Shown piece after piece: positions 11,640 through 22,929 of a stretch of 64,000 nt of DNA. Made by a program: the position numbers and the translations under genes. The notes under the pieces were generated by a model. That model made no database searches and was not told the origin of the DNA. It saw only the letters and a program-made list of their open reading frames with translations. The stretch's first letter is position 1. Every line of letters begins with the position of its first letter. Source of the stretch: Gonatopus flavifemur (taxonomy: Eukaryota; Arthropoda; Insecta; Hymenoptera; Dryinidae). The stretch spans positions 5,930,501 to 5,994,500 of the forward strand of contig JAFFJZ010000013.1 of the NCBI GenBank assembly GCA_018340375.1. The letters are read 5' to 3'.

Positions 11640-12245
11640 ATTGTACATTACGAGTTTCTTTCTGAAAAACTCTCGTAGTTCCATCTGAAATAAGTACACA
11701 TTCGGTTTTCATTCAGTGTACAGTACGAGTTTCGTTCCGAAAAACTCTCGTTAGAAACATCTATCATCAAATTATATACTTTCAATATTTGTACATTACG
11801 AGGTTCTTTCTGAAGAAAAACTCTCGTAGTTCCATCTGAAATAAGTACATATTCGGTTTTCATTCATTGTACATTACGAGTTTCGTTCCGAAAACTCTTG
11901 CAGAATCATCTGGAATGAAATTATATACTTCCAATCTTTGTACATTACGAGTTTTCTGTTCATAAACTCTCGTAGTATCATCCGAAATAAGTACATAGTC
12001 GGTCTTTCATTCATTGCACATTACGAGTTTCGTTCCGAAAACTCTTGCAGAATCATCTAGGATAAAATTATATACTTTCAATCTTTGTACATTACGAGTT
12101 TCCTCTCGAAAACCCTCTTAGAATCATTTGTAATAGAATTACATATGTTCGCCTTTTGTACATTACGAGTTCCTCTTCAGGAACTCTTGTAGAAACATCA
12201 ATAAACCAAGATTATACCTGTTTTACTCACTGTACATTCAGATCA
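11640..12245. repeat. Hairpin-rich tandem array, period about 70-80 bp
   Basis: About nine units start with TGTACATTACGAG (near 11641, 11718, 11790, 11869, 11940, 12016, 12087, 12158, 12230). In most units ACGAGTTT is followed within about 20 bases by AAACTCTCGT, so each unit can form a small stem-loop. Units are diverged from one another. No coding potential. Confidence 0.8.
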
Positions 12246-13904
12246 TTTTTTGGAAATTCTCATATGTATGTTTATAAACAAAATCTCATCTGTTTCATGT
12301 TTTCCATGGATCCTTCGAATGGAATAAAGCATTTGTTAAACGAATTCCTCTACATCTAAATTTCTTTCACTTTAACCACTACACTGGGGGTGCAAGATAA
12401 AAGAATTTATATCTTATCGAGAGCTTAAAACCAGGAGCGGGTACCCACTCGCTTTTCCAATCGAGCCACTCCGGTTGGGAAAGTACTTCATTTTCTTTTA
12501 CGTATATAACGGGATTTTTCGTCTTTTACCTACGGAAAAACTCGTTATATAAGACATGCATGATAATTTTTGATAAAAAAACAAACCATATCGAGTTATG
12601 GAAATCTGGTTCCCGTTTGAACTTTATTGTAAAACTCCGAAATTATTATTTTTGACATGGAATAGGAAAGGGCCCTCAATAACATGGGGCCCCAAGCACT
12701 CGCTTGTCAAGCTTTTGATTAAAGACGGCACTGGTCTGGCCGCATTCCAAGTTCGGAAAACTCAATTAGAAACTAACAAATTTGTCAGTTTGTGTTGCTT
12801 GGATAATCCAATTAAATACCGATGGAAAGTATTTTCCAACAAATTCTAACCAGCTCTAAAAGAACGGATAGAGCTGGTTAGACATGGGTGAGAAATCAGT
12901 TAGATTTAAACGGGTTAGAGTCAGGCAGAAATTTTCCAACAGGTTCTAATAGGCGTTTTGAGCAACTTCGTTTTTCAATTTATACGATATAAGGGGAAAG
13001 TGTTAGTGAAATTTTCCAAGAACGACTGAAATTCCGTTTGTGAGTGTGTGCGAGCAAAAGGTTTTTTGGAGTTTTTTTCCATCATTCTCAAGGTTTTTCC
13101 TTCAATCCAATCGAATCTTTCAAGATATAAGGATATCGATTGAATATTCAGAATATATCAGACATGTAAGGGAGAGTCAGCCACTCTGGTAGAAAAAGTG
13201 AACAGGAATATGCATACTTCAAACCAAGTCACTATTGCCCATCAAAACTGGACCAAGAACAACCATTATAAAAAACCGAAAACTGGTTGGTTACCGAGCA
13301 GAGTTGAGCAATTACCAGCCATACTAAAACTAGAGGAAACGCCATCATCCACTTTCGTCAACTGTTCAATTATAAACCGAAATGTCGTGCAGTTTCTGCC
13401 TAAAATCGCGAGTCAGGAAATGGCTAATTGAGCGTTACATTACTGTTCAAAAACAACCATTATTATCACTCAATTTCTGGATCAGTCACACAAAAAATGG
13501 CTGGTTCTTGACTGATAATTGTCCACGTTTTCTACCAGGGGAAGGTCAAATGAATATTAGACGGACTTTCGGAGATCCATTGAATATTCAACAAATGCTA
13601 TATTTAGACATACCGTATGGGAGCTGTAAGGACTGATTTTCCAAATTTTTTTGCAATGAAAGTTACAAACTCACTTTTGATATCCCATTGAATGAATTTT
13701 GCTCAGTTGTCATTTGTTGAAAAAGGCATTGAAATTTGTTCACTGATTGAAAGAGAATTCAATGAACATAACAATTAACAATTTTCCAATACATCAGCTT
13801 CAATATATCTACCAGAGGAACATGGTGTAATAATAGGATATTTCAGAGGAACCTAGGAAAATTCGTCTGATTATTACGATACATCTATATTCCTCAGGTG
13901 AATA
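12246..13904. other. Non-coding interval
   Basis: No supported gene. A tRNA-like string on the minus strand (GGAGTGGCTCGATTGG, A-box-like) lies near 12430-12480 but lacks a clear B box and cloverleaf. The frames at 12598, 13198 and 13382 are short and unrecognised. Confidence 0.5.
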
Positions 13905-13906
13905 TA

Positions 13907-15938
13907 CAGGGTGGGGCATTTAAAGTGTCGCGGGCGTTTTTTCCAAAAATAAAGTGAGATACGAGAAAATTTTTCGGACAAAAGTTGTAAGGTACCGAGG
14001 GGGACATCCGATGGTGGCCTTGGCTTTGACCTCAAATCTCATCTTCAAGGGCATTCTGAGATCAACTCTTGTTTTTCAAATAGCATCTCATATTTTTTAC
14101 TGCAGATTTGGATTCTAGGTCAAAAACCAAGAAACTTTTGTCTGAACCATTTTCCTGAAATCCGCAAAAATGGCGCTCTAATCGATATTGTTCCATTTTG
14201 AATCTGACATTCGAATAACTCGAAAACGAAGGGTCTTGCAGAAGAATGTTTCGTACAAAAGTTGTCAATACACAACACATTCCAATCGTCTACATTACCA
14301 CCATTCAGAGCTCACGCGATGTAAACAAACGACGGGGTTCAGTGAAAATTCACGATTTTGAAAGTCAGTTTGTCAGTTACATTTGATTATTACTTGGTTT
14401 ATGACAAATTGAAAATCATGGATATCCGATACACGGTTTCTGAAAAGATCGATATGATCAACATTTACGGTGAAGTGCATAAGAACCCCAGACAAGCATA
14501 TGACTTGTATGCAGAACGATTTCCTGAAAGAACAACGCCATCCATTAGGTATTTTCAACGCATTACAAAATTATTCTCAGAAACGGGAAGTGTTACAAGG
14601 GAAAAACGACATCGAATGAGAACTGTTAGCGGAGAAAATGCGGAAGTTAATGTACTAGCTGCAGTAGCCAATAATCCACACGTGAGCCCTCGTGAAATTG
14701 AATTCCATTCGGGAATTTCTCGAAGAAGTGTTCTTCGAATACTGAAACGTCACAAATTCCATCCGTATCACATTTGTTTGCATCAAGACCTTCACGGTGA
14801 TGATTTCGAAAATCGTGTACAGTTTTGTCGATGGGGTCTAGCGCAAATGCACAATAACAACTTCATCAACATATTATTTTCTGATGAGTCGACGTTCACC
14901 AATCATGGTCAAGTAAATCGACATAATATGCATTACTGGGCGACAGAAAATCCAAGATGGTTACGTCAAGTAGAGCATCAAAGACAATGGGCTGTGAATG
15001 TTTGGTGTGGTATTTTTCGATCTCGAGTAATTGGACCGTACTTCATTGCAGATACGCTAAATGGAGAGAAGTACAGACATTTCTTAGATCAAGTACTTCC
15101 AACATTACTTGAAGACATACCTATTCAGGAACGATTGAATATGTGGTATCAACACGATGGTTGTCCATCCCATTATGCAGTCACAGCTCGAGAAATATTG
15201 GACAGAGATTATCCTGGACGATGGATAGGACGTCGTGGACCAGTTCATTGGCCTGCCCGTTCTCCGGATCTTACTTGTCCAGATTTTTTTTTATGGGGAT
15301 ACATAAAAGATACAGTTTATCAACAAGCACCGACTACACCTGAGAATATGCGTCAACGAATCATCAATGCATGCGCGAGCATCAATGAAGATATTTTAGC
15401 ACGAGTTCAGCAATCTTTTGTAAAACGTTTTGAAATGTGTATTGAAGTCGAAGGCCATCATTTTGAGCATCTACTGCATTAAAATTATCCAAGTGATGTA
15501 GACGATTGAAATGTGTTGTGTTTTGTCTGTTATACCCCATCACCTCCGTTTCAGTTAAAGGGGTCCCCCTTGGAATCAGACAACTTTTGTCCGAAACATT
15601 CTCCTCCAAGACCCTTCGTTTTCGAGTTATTCTAATGTCAGATTCAGTATGGAACAATATCGATTAGAGCGCCATCTTTGCGGATTTCAGGAAAATGGTT
15701 CAGACAAAAGTTTCTTGGTTTTTGACCTAGAATCCAAATCTGCAGTAAAAAATATGAGATGCTATTTGAAAAACAAGAGTTGACCTCAGAATGCCCTTGA
15801 AGATGAAATTTGAGGTCAAAGCCAAGGCCACCATCGGATGTCCCCCTCGATACCCTACAATTTTTGTCCGAAAAATTTTCTCGTATCTCATTTTATTTTT
15901 GGAAAAAACGCCCGCGACACTTTAAATGCCCCACCCTG
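13907..15938 (+). mobile_element. Mariner-like (IS630-Tc1-mariner) element with about 400-bp TIRs
   Basis: The element is 2032 bp and flanked by TA (13905-13906 and 15939-15940). It starts CAGGGTGGGGCATTTAAAGT and ends with the reverse complement. The inverted similarity continues inwards to about 14315 at left and from about 15492 at right, so nearly everything outside the transposase is TIR. The right TIR carries an extra segment of about 40 bp (near 15535-15575). One intact transposase lies between the TIRs. The long TIRs are unusual for mariners. Confidence 0.9.
14418..15482 (+). CDS. Mariner-like DD41D transposase, intact
   Basis: 354 aa from the first ATG (14418); the frame is open slightly further upstream without an ATG. 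The N-terminus (YTVSEKIDMINIYGE...) reads as the DUF4817-type helix-turn-helix common in insect transposases, followed by a second DNA-binding region (SGISRRSVLRILKRHKFHP). Catalytic residues: D in LFSDESTF, D in YQHDGCPSHY, and D in SPDLTCPDFFLWG. Exactly 41 residues separate the second and third, a DD41D arrangement as reported for rosa-type mariners. WPARSPDL and FFLWGYIKD are typical superfamily signatures. There are no frameshifts or stops, and about 350 aa is normal length. It would cut and paste elements bearing these ends at TA sites. Activity cannot be judged from sequence. Confidence 0.88.
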   Translation: MDIRYTVSEKIDMINIYGEVHKNPRQAYDLYAERFPERTTPSIRYFQRITKLFSETGSVTREKRHRMRTVSGENAEVNVLAAVANNPHVSPREIEFHSGISRRSVLRILKRHKFHPYHICLHQDLHGDDFENRVQFCRWGLAQMHNNNFINILFSDESTFTNHGQVNRHNMHYWATENPRWLRQVEHQRQWAVNVWCGIFRSRVIGPYFIADTLNGEKYRHFLDQVLPTLLEDIPIQERLNMWYQHDGCPSHYAVTAREILDRDYPGRWIGRRGPVHWPARSPDLTCPDFFLWGYIKDTVYQQAPTTPENMRQRIINACASINEDILARVQQSFVKRFEMCIEVEGHHFEHLLH

Positions 15939-16023
15939 TATTTGAGCGGACTTCTGTATTGAAAAATTGATTGTGAATTTGTCTCTCCATTCAATTTCAC
16001 TGAAAAAATTTCAAGAATGATAT

Positions 16024-16600
16024 GGGGCATTCCACGTCAAGTGTACCCGCCTAAAAACCTTCATCGTTGGAATTTTGATGAAACTTGGTGGAGTTGTTGT
16101 ACTATTGGAGTACATAATTTGTGCAGAAGGGGGGAAGAAAATATCGACGGGTTGCCGAGATACAGAGGCTCAAAGTTTTGGACACGTTTGTCTTCGTTCA
16201 ATTATCACTCAGTTATTATTATTTTCTTTTTAAATTCAAGTTATGGTTTTGGTCGGTCTTTTCCGTTCTTTCCCATAGATATGAAGACAATTCTCCAAAT
16301 TATATATTTCCGCAAAAAAAGTGATTTTTATTTTTCTTTTCGATTTTTTTTAAAGATCGGCATTTTTGAAAATTTTTTAATTACGCTCAATCGAAAGCTC
16401 ATTCTTTTCCCTCCAAAATCATTGGTCACACATGATGGAGTCTCATGAACTCATCAGTGAATTTAATCGTTAAAGCCGGCACGATCCAGCTTCCAAGCGC
16501 GCTGAACATACTGGTCAGCCGTCACCCGGTACGGCGATGAAAATTTTAACATGCTTTATTTACTGTAGAAATTATTCATTATCATTATTAATCATCTCAA
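16024..16600. repeat. Left TIR of the outer transposon
   Basis: Matches 32700-33316 in inverted orientation, including GGAATTTTGATGAAACTTGG, ATATCGACGGGTTGCCGAGA and GGTCAGCCGTCACCCGGTAC. The right copy has an extra segment of about 40 bp near 32755-32790. The 143-aa frame at 16017 is TIR sequence, not a gene. Confidence 0.85.
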
Positions 16601-17088
16601 CAAAATAATGCTACAGAATTCACAACATTCTTCATGCTTAACCAGACTCTCCACCAGTGTGTCGGATTTAGTACAATCTTCCGATGTAACAACCTATCGC
16701 AAACAATATTTGATCGGAACCACCAATGAGGATTTTCGAGATTGTACTAGATCCGACACCCTGCTCTCCACTGAAGTTGACGTGAGCATTGTTTTGTTCT
16801 GACATCGATGAGAAGCTATCTTCACAATGTTCAATGTTTACATTGTGAAAACAAAAGTACTACACAACTTAATTTTACTGGAGACCTATTTACTTGAAGA
16901 ACGCTGTGAATTCAACAACATTATCTTGTTCCGTGTAAAATAAACTGAACTGTCAATTATCAAGTGTATTCGTAATCTACGATCCCAAGTGGATATTTTG
17001 TCTACGGTACGTCATTTTTACGCATCACTTGAATTGAATCAAGATTTGATGTTCATCCAAGTGAACCGCATAGCATTCCCATTTTATA

Positions 17089-17313
17089 ATGGTGAAGAAA
17101 AGTTTTGGGTCTCGCTGTTCCAACCCCCTCGAAAACGGCCAGCATCCTGCATTTTCAAGATCATTAAGAACAATTTCCAAAAGTCTTCAGGAAAAGTACA
17201 TTTCTTCACCAAAAGATGCTCAAATATGCGGAACCTGTCGAATAAAAATGACAAATCTTGCCGCTATGTCGCCACTACACATTCAACTCGAGCCAATGAA
17301 AGTGGCAAGATAA
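17089..17313 (+). pseudogene. Probable N-terminal exon of the outer transposon's protein
   Basis: Starts ATG and reads MVKKSFGSRCSNPLENGQ..., then QICGTCRIKMTNL: two Cys-containing clusters (CSNP and CGTC) that could bind zinc. My recollection is that proteins homologous to the body at 30.8 kb begin with a similar Cys-rich segment. The exon would have to splice across more than 13 kb to the acceptor at 30845. No good donor is visible near its end: GCAAG|ATAAG looks like a donor with GT changed to AT. Treated as part of a decayed gene. The alternative is a chance frame. Confidence 0.4.
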
Positions 17314-17446
17314 GACAATTATACTCGAAAAATTCTAAATCTGTTTCTAAATTCAGCGATACATTACATAGAAGCGATTACTCAGGGAAGCGTTTTCACT
17401 AGCTGTACGATTGTTCTATTACTCTCTGTTTATAACTCATAAAATA

Positions 17447-17748
17447 CACGGAAAAAAATGCCGTTCGAAAACATAAGACTCTCTTATTTTTCTGATTGAA
17501 ACTGAAATTACGGTGATTTGTTGAATGAATTTTCATATGAAAATACAGAAGATTACGAACACTGTAGAAGAAGTAATAGATAGAATTGAAATTTCAAACA
17601 CAACGTTGAATTTTATAAAATGGATAGTGGAATTTGGCTATCAATTCGTAATCTTTCGTATTTTCATATGAAAATCCATGTTTACAAACCTTCCTGTTTT
17701 AGGTTTAGCAAGCAAAATAATGGAAATTCTTATATTTTTTTCTCCGTG
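17447..17748. mobile_element. MITE with TA target duplication
   Basis: Ends CACGGAAAAAAATG and TTTTTTTCTCCGTG are inverted and flanked by TA on both sides (17445-17446; 17749-17750). A second inverted pair lies inside (CATATGAAAATACAGAAGAT near 17534 against CGTATTTTCATATG near 17658). No coding capacity. Tc1/mariner-type by its TA duplication. Confidence 0.75.
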
Positions 17749-17751
17749 TAT

Positions 17752-18437
17752 TAGAGATGTGCGAGTCGTCCAAAATCGATTCGTTAACGAACATTAGAAA
17801 TTTGTATACGAATTATTCGGAAATTTCGAATCACCAAGATTCGATTTCGAATTGTCGAAGGTAGAAAATCTGGGTTGAAAATTTTGTAGGATCTCATTCA
17901 ATTTCCACTCATTTGGGTTTTTTCCATTAGAGATCAACAAAATTCAACGGAATGTAGCAAAATTTCGGTGGAATTCAGCGATAGTCCGGGAGTCTCCGGA
18001 TAGTGTCTGTTTATTTCAATAACGTTTCCACTTATGTGAAATCTCCATACTTGCCTCCTCTAGTCTTATATCTCTATGGAGCAGAGTTACCAGGCAAAAT
18101 CCTCAGACTCGAATGATTGGTCATTTCTTGTACAACCAGCCTATCATATTCCCAATTCCGAAAGAAATGCCCAATGAACCAAGAACTTGTAGATTTTTCT
18201 CCTCAACGACAGTGCCCATCTGGCAGCTCTGCTATACCCGTAAGACTAAATACATTTCTGTAAAATCGTTAACTCTCATTGAAATTCGCTGGATTGCACA
18301 TTGCACTGAAAAAAACTCTTTAGTTGCAGTAACTAAAACCCACATGGAATAAAAAATTTGAGTTGCTTGAACTGAAATATTGTGTACTATAACAAACACT
18401 CCCAGTTATAGAGATTAATATTTTGTTGAGAAAACTA
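17752..18437. other. Repeat-rich non-coding interval
   Basis: Begins with a GATTCG/CGAATC-rich segment (17755-17870; GAGATGTGCGAGTCG). A similar segment lies inverted at 30430-30555 (TTCGATTCGATTTG ... CGCACACCTCT). Another inverted pair, CAGAGTTACCAGGCAAA and CATCTGGCAGCTCTG, is at about 18083-18230 and may be an old hAT-type MITE without a clear duplication. Confidence 0.45.
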
Positions 18438-18676
18438 CACTCTAAAAAATTCCCACTGGAAACTTCCAGTATTTCACTGGAAGTCTTAACCAGTACATTG
18501 GACTGAAAATTTCCGTACATTTGCTGGAATATTTCCGCACATTCATTCAAATTTTACTGCAAACAATGGAATTTTACAGCACAGATCCATAAAATTGCAG
18601 TGAATGTACTGGAAAAAGAGTTTACTGGAACTTTCCAGTACCAAGGCGCAGTGAATTTCCAGTTTTCTTTACAGTG
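18438..18676. mobile_element. MITE with TA duplication and ACTGGAAA repeats
   Basis: Begins CACTCTAAAAAATTCCCACTGG and ends CCAGTTTTCTTTACAGTG, with TA on each side (18436-18437; 18677-18678). The interior repeats CACTGGAA/TTCCAGTA in both orientations. Confidence 0.65.
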
Positions 18677-18950
18677 TACAATTTTTTATTTGAGGTCATA
18701 TTTGACTAAATTTTTAGTCACGATGATTAACCATTTTTTCAGTGTGTATGTAACTTTATTGAATTCCACTAAATGTTGGGCCTTCAATACACCGAATCGT
18801 TTTTGTACCGAATGCTCATTATACCGAAAATTCATTTTCCAAACGCTGATAGACCGAAGAATTATTTATTATGCCGAATGTATCTGATTGGATGAAGACT
18901 GCAATTTCTTGTGGATCATATAAGAATGAGGAATCTGATTGCTTCCGACC

Positions 18951-19214
18951 ACGAAGTAAGAAAAGGAGACTCATCTCCGTAAAACTAAAGCGGCACATTT
19001 TTTCGGGAAGTATTGCAAGTCAAATCTCGTCACTCGTGACGCTGTTGTTCCCAGTAACCCTACGAAAATATATATAATGTATATTTTCGTAGGGTTACTG
19101 GGAACAACAGCGCCACAAGTGGCGAGATTTGACTTGCAATAGTTCCCAAAAAAATGTGCCACTTTTTCGATTCAATTTCATAAGAGATTCGTCTCCTTTG
19201 ATCTTACTTCGTGC
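18951..19214. repeat. Palindromic element with near-perfect central hairpin
   Basis: CACGAAGTAAG (18951) is mirrored by CTTACTTCGTG (19214). The core CCCAGTAACCCTACGAAAAT is followed, after a few TA-rich bases, by its exact complement (about 19051-19101). AAATCTCGTCACTCGTGACG and CGCCACAAGTGGCGAGATTT also pair. Confidence 0.8.
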
Positions 19215-19525
19215 TTCTGACATAACGAACTTCCGATCTATCGGCGTTAGGAATACCACTAAACATTGATGTGTTAGAGCAGGGATCAGTTGGAGAGATC
19301 GCTAACGATATATGAGAACCATGATCCACTTTCTGATTGGTGGTATCACGTATTCCGTTGATCTTCCCATGTTGATTAGCTCGGAAGAGAATTTCAACCA
19401 ATCATATGAGTTACTATAAAAGGAAAAAACGTGATACGGACCATGACTTCAACATTCCGTCAGCAATCTTTGCAGTTCATCTTTGTTCAAAGTGAAGAGA
19501 ACCCCACATAAATATTAAAATATAA

Positions 19526-19665
19526 GGGTGCCGTCCCATGGAGTGGAAAAGCGCAACGCGGAACGCATGAGATTGGTTGATTCCTAGGTATTTTTGAATA
19601 AAACTAGGAATCAACCAATCTCATGCGTTCCGCATTACACTTTTCCGCTCCATGGGACGCCGGCC
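19526..19665. mobile_element. 140-bp MITE with TAA target duplication
   Basis: Arms CGTCCCATGGAGTGGAAAAG and TTTTCCGCTCCATGGGACG pair almost completely around a short loop. Flanked by TAA (19523-19525; 19666-19668). A 3-bp TAA duplication suggests PIF/Harbinger affinity. Confidence 0.75.
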
Positions 19666-19692
19666 TAAGAGAGAAGTAAACTACAAATGTCC

Positions 19693-19932
19693 CATGGGGG
19701 TGCAACTCTATTGGAAATAAGAAAACATTCCAGTTCCTTCAAGGAAGTTGGGTCAGGTGGCACTGTGGTCGTTGTGATTTCATTTGACGCATGCAGTCAC
19801 GTGATCAATATTCGTGATCACGTGCCTGCATGCGTCAAATGAAATCACAACGACCACAGCGCCACCTGATCTAACTTCTTCGAAGGAACTAGAATGATGT
19901 TTTCTTATTTCCAGTAGAGTTGCATTCCCCTG
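19693..19932. mobile_element. 240-bp hAT-type MITE with perfect 8-bp target duplication
   Basis: Flanked by AAATGTCC (19685-19692 and 19933-19940). Ends CATGGGGGTGCAACTC and GAGTTGCATTCCCCTG are inverted. The long inner arms include GGCACTGTGGTCGTTGTGAT (19758) and ATCACAACGACCACAGCGCC. It is almost all palindrome, with a loop near 19805-19815. Confidence 0.85.
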
Positions 19933-21005
19933 AAATGTCCGTAGTATATCATAAGACCGAATGTGGTAGAGTGTCGCAGACCTGAGAGCACCTGAGAGGT
20001 CATTTCCCCGGAAGGCCGATGTACCGAATTGCAGAATCCCGGAAGATTTTCAGTAACTTTGAATAGAATTGTTAGATGCCATAGAGCATCCATACAGCAC
20101 CACAGTGCCAAAAGACTTCATAAAGGATTCTGAATGAACTAATTGCGTTCCATATGAATTCATTGAGAATGCTTTTGGAACTGTGGTGCTGTGTGGGTTT
20201 ATTTTGGGGTTATAAGATGATTATGAGATTATCGGTGAATGACATCATGGTCCTACTATAGTAAGGTCCAGGAATAATCTGGGACTGTGCACCTTCGGGA
20301 TTCTGCAATTTGGTACATCGGCCTGTCGGGTGTGCGACTCTCTACCACCGAATGCTCATGACACCGGATTTTTCTCATTGATTGAAAACTAGTATTTTTC
20401 TAGTAATTCACTATAACTCATTTTTCAGCTTCCAGCCCCTGTTCGAGGATTTTCACATATTTTGATTGGAGGATTTCTAAAAAAAATGTCCAATTTTCCA
20501 TTCCTCCTCCGTCGAGAAAGTTTCTCGAAGAATTGTAAAATTCCTCGTAAAACGCGGAGTCATAAAGTGGAAATTTTCTAAAGAAATTCTTGAATCAAAA
20601 AATGTCAAATCTTCCAAGCAGGAGCTCCCCAGATAGCACATGAGTTTGGAAGAGTTCTATACGGAGACATTATATCCTTTATGAACTCTTACAGAACTCT
20701 TGTGCTAGGGTCTACTTCAGCCAATAAGAAAACTTCGGCGCTATGGGCATTCGGTACTATAGTATACTACTGACCAAGACGAATTGCAGAGATTGCTAAT
20801 ACAATGTTCAAATCGTGGTCCGTATTACGTTTTTTTGTTTTAGTGGGAATTATGTGATTGGTTGAATTTATCTTCTAAGCCAGTCAGCACCAAAGGATAA
20901 ACGGAAAACGTGATACCACCAACCTGAAACCGGGTCATGGTTTTCATATATCGTTAACAATCTCTCCAACTCATCTCTGATTCTGTTTTGCGTGCGGCTA
21001 GTGGC

Positions 21006-21546
21006 GTATAGTTATATTTCGGTTGTGCTTTCAACATCTGCAGATCCTAGTAATAATATTTAGGAATAGCCAAACAAAAAAATTGACGTATATCGCCTTC
21101 CAGAATACCCGAAATATTATTATTAGGAGTACACTTTTTTTGTAGATGTTGAACACACCGCTGGATTTCTTTCACTCGAGATACAAAAATCTGGACCAAT
21201 AGTGTCTCAGGTTATCGGATGTCTATCGTTCATTTCACTCAGATTCAACTACGTATTTTTCAGGCTGGCCTCCTATGCAACGGAATTTGTACAGAACAGA
21301 ATGAAATCCCAGAATGAAAACCTAATTGGTTCTGGAATAGTCATTTACTAGAATTCCCTGAAAATTCAAATAAAATCCGGTCCATGAAAGACAAGCCTCA
21401 AAGAGTATAATTCAACCAATGGGAGAGAGGAAGAAAGAGAGAAAGTTGCAATATCAGTGTTGCCAATGTGGGGATTCTCTGTTATTGTGATTGATCATCT
21501 TTTTTTAATTAGAACGCGTGATTATTCAATTTCGTCCTATCAGGTT
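21006..21546. other. Non-coding interval with a small inverted repeat
   Basis: TTCAACATCTGCAGATCCTA near 21030 is mirrored by GGAGTACAC...GTAGATGTTGAACAC near 21160, around mirrored AATAATATT tracts. No gene seen. Confidence 0.5.
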
Positions 21547-21693
21547 CAGTGATGCCAGTATTCCCTAGAAAAATCTCCAGATTTTTCGTCATTGGTCACT
21601 TCTTTCCAAATTGAGCATATGATTGGCCGGTTTGACAAGAAATGACCAATCATCAGATGCTGAAGATTTTTCTAGGGAATACTGGCAACGCTG
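21547..21693. mobile_element. 147-bp hAT-type MITE (CAGTGATGCCAG ends)
   Basis: Flanked by ATCAGGTT (21539-21546 and 21694-21701), a perfect 8-bp duplication. Ends CAGTGATGCCAGTATTCCCT and AGGGAATACTGGCAACGCTG are inverted. The first 12 bases equal the terminus of the 4.2 kb foldback at 54821. Confidence 0.9.
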
Positions 21694-21701
21694 ATCAGGT
21701 T

Positions 21702-22096
21702 TTGTGTTTTTCGACACTGCGATTTGTGATGCTCGTTTTTCTTGAGGTTAATATCTCTCATAATTGCAATAGCATCGGTTGCACAGGTTGTTGTTCTAAT
21801 CTTCGACAATAATAGCTCTTCATTCAATTCTCTGTATTGGCAGAATTAGCTATCGATTTTATGAATTTGCTTGACAATTATTTGTGGTGTTGACAAGTTT
21901 GATTGGAAGGTTCTCACACATATATGTCAGTTATTGATTATTTAGAATGATTTTCAGAACAGTGATTTTTTATATTATCAATCGATAGATTAGATATTAG
22001 CCATCAAGAATGTTAAATGTTAATCCAAAAATGTTTTCCATCCGAAATAATTAAATATATCAAAACAAAATTTGAATTTCAATATCATTTCATCAT
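21702..22096. other. Non-coding interval before the BEL insertion
   Basis: AT-rich and ends in the target site ATCAT. Continuous with 29586 onward before the retrotransposon inserted. No gene seen. Confidence 0.6.
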
Positions 22097-22663
22097 CGAA
22101 ATGAATTTGCCCCTCCGAATAAGACAAATCCATCTCAATCATTGAAATTGAAATATATCCGGTGGATCGAGTTCGAGGACATAGGACAGAAGTGGTATGA
22201 TAGAAGTAAATATAAACAGTCAATAAGGGTATAAATTGCCTATAATGAATAAAAAACCACCACTGCACACGTGTACATTAATTTCGTGAAATAACGCGAG
22301 AAATATAGTACTATAAATGAATTGCTCGTGTGGTACAGAGTATAATGTGGGATTACTCGACGGTTGATACGAGTGAGGAAAATGCACGGAGCAAGTATTC
22401 ACGATAAGTGAAAAGTCTTCCACACGCAGCTCATCGCATCGATTCATACGTTAGATCGTGTGGGGATGAGGTGGTCTGAATTTCGCAATAATAATTGGTT
22501 GTCATGGATCATGCGATTAGAGGGCCAATGTGAAATTAAGAAGTCGAACGGAATGTACACCTGGTAGTCCTAAAGTACGTAGGATTCAATACACTCGGTG
22601 TGAAATTCGCGCGGACTCTATGACTTTAAATTAATTTAGAAGAATTGGTTGAGGTTTTAAACA
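22097..22663 (-). repeat. 3' LTR of the BEL/Pao element
   Basis: 567 bp. On the coding strand it starts TGTTTAAAACC. Its last bases are TTCG where the other LTR has TTCA, so the canonical CA end is mutated here. The short frames inside (75-82 aa) are LTR sequence and recur in the other LTR. Confidence 0.93.
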
Positions 22664-22929
22664 TACCGCCCACCTTGCAGCTATCGGGTGCAAAGACAAG
22701 GAGGGAATGGTGATACGCAATTCCAGTGATTCAAGTTACCTAACGTGTGCAGTGCATACAATGATTTATTAACAATAAGAATGATTGGTATAATCTCGTC
22801 GTTATTCTCAAGTGAGAATGTACGCAGGGTCATCGTACGATAAACATAATAACAAAAAAAAACCAGATCATATTTCGGAATGACCACTTACGCCTAAGAT
22901 TAGCCTACAATACGGCCTTAAAAACTCAC

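Larger units (their letters stand above)
19225..21005. repeat. Large nested palindrome hosting later MITEs
   Basis: The outer arms at about 19255-19500 and 20775-21005 are inverted: ATCAGTTGGAGAGATCGCTA against ACAATCTCTCCAACTCATC, and CGTGATACGGACCATGA against CGTGGTCCGTATTACG. A second pair is nested inside: GTGGTAGAGTGTCGC (19961) against GCGACTCTCTACCAC (20347), and GATGTACCGAATTGCAGAATCC against GGATTCTGCAATTTGGTACATC. TACCGAATGC motifs recur. Two MITEs (19526, 19693) interrupt it. A derivative TIR pair with GAGTTCTATACGG and GAACTCTTACAG lies near 20645-20705. No genes. Confidence 0.65.

Noticed and set aside
12400..12485. tRNA gene on the minus strand
   Set aside because: An A-box-like string is present, but there is no B box and no cloverleaf pairing.
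22020..22447. Two coding frames (82 and 75 aa) recurring at 28939-29369
   Set aside because: They lie mostly in the duplicated LTRs of the BEL element, so similarity reflects the LTRs and not genes.
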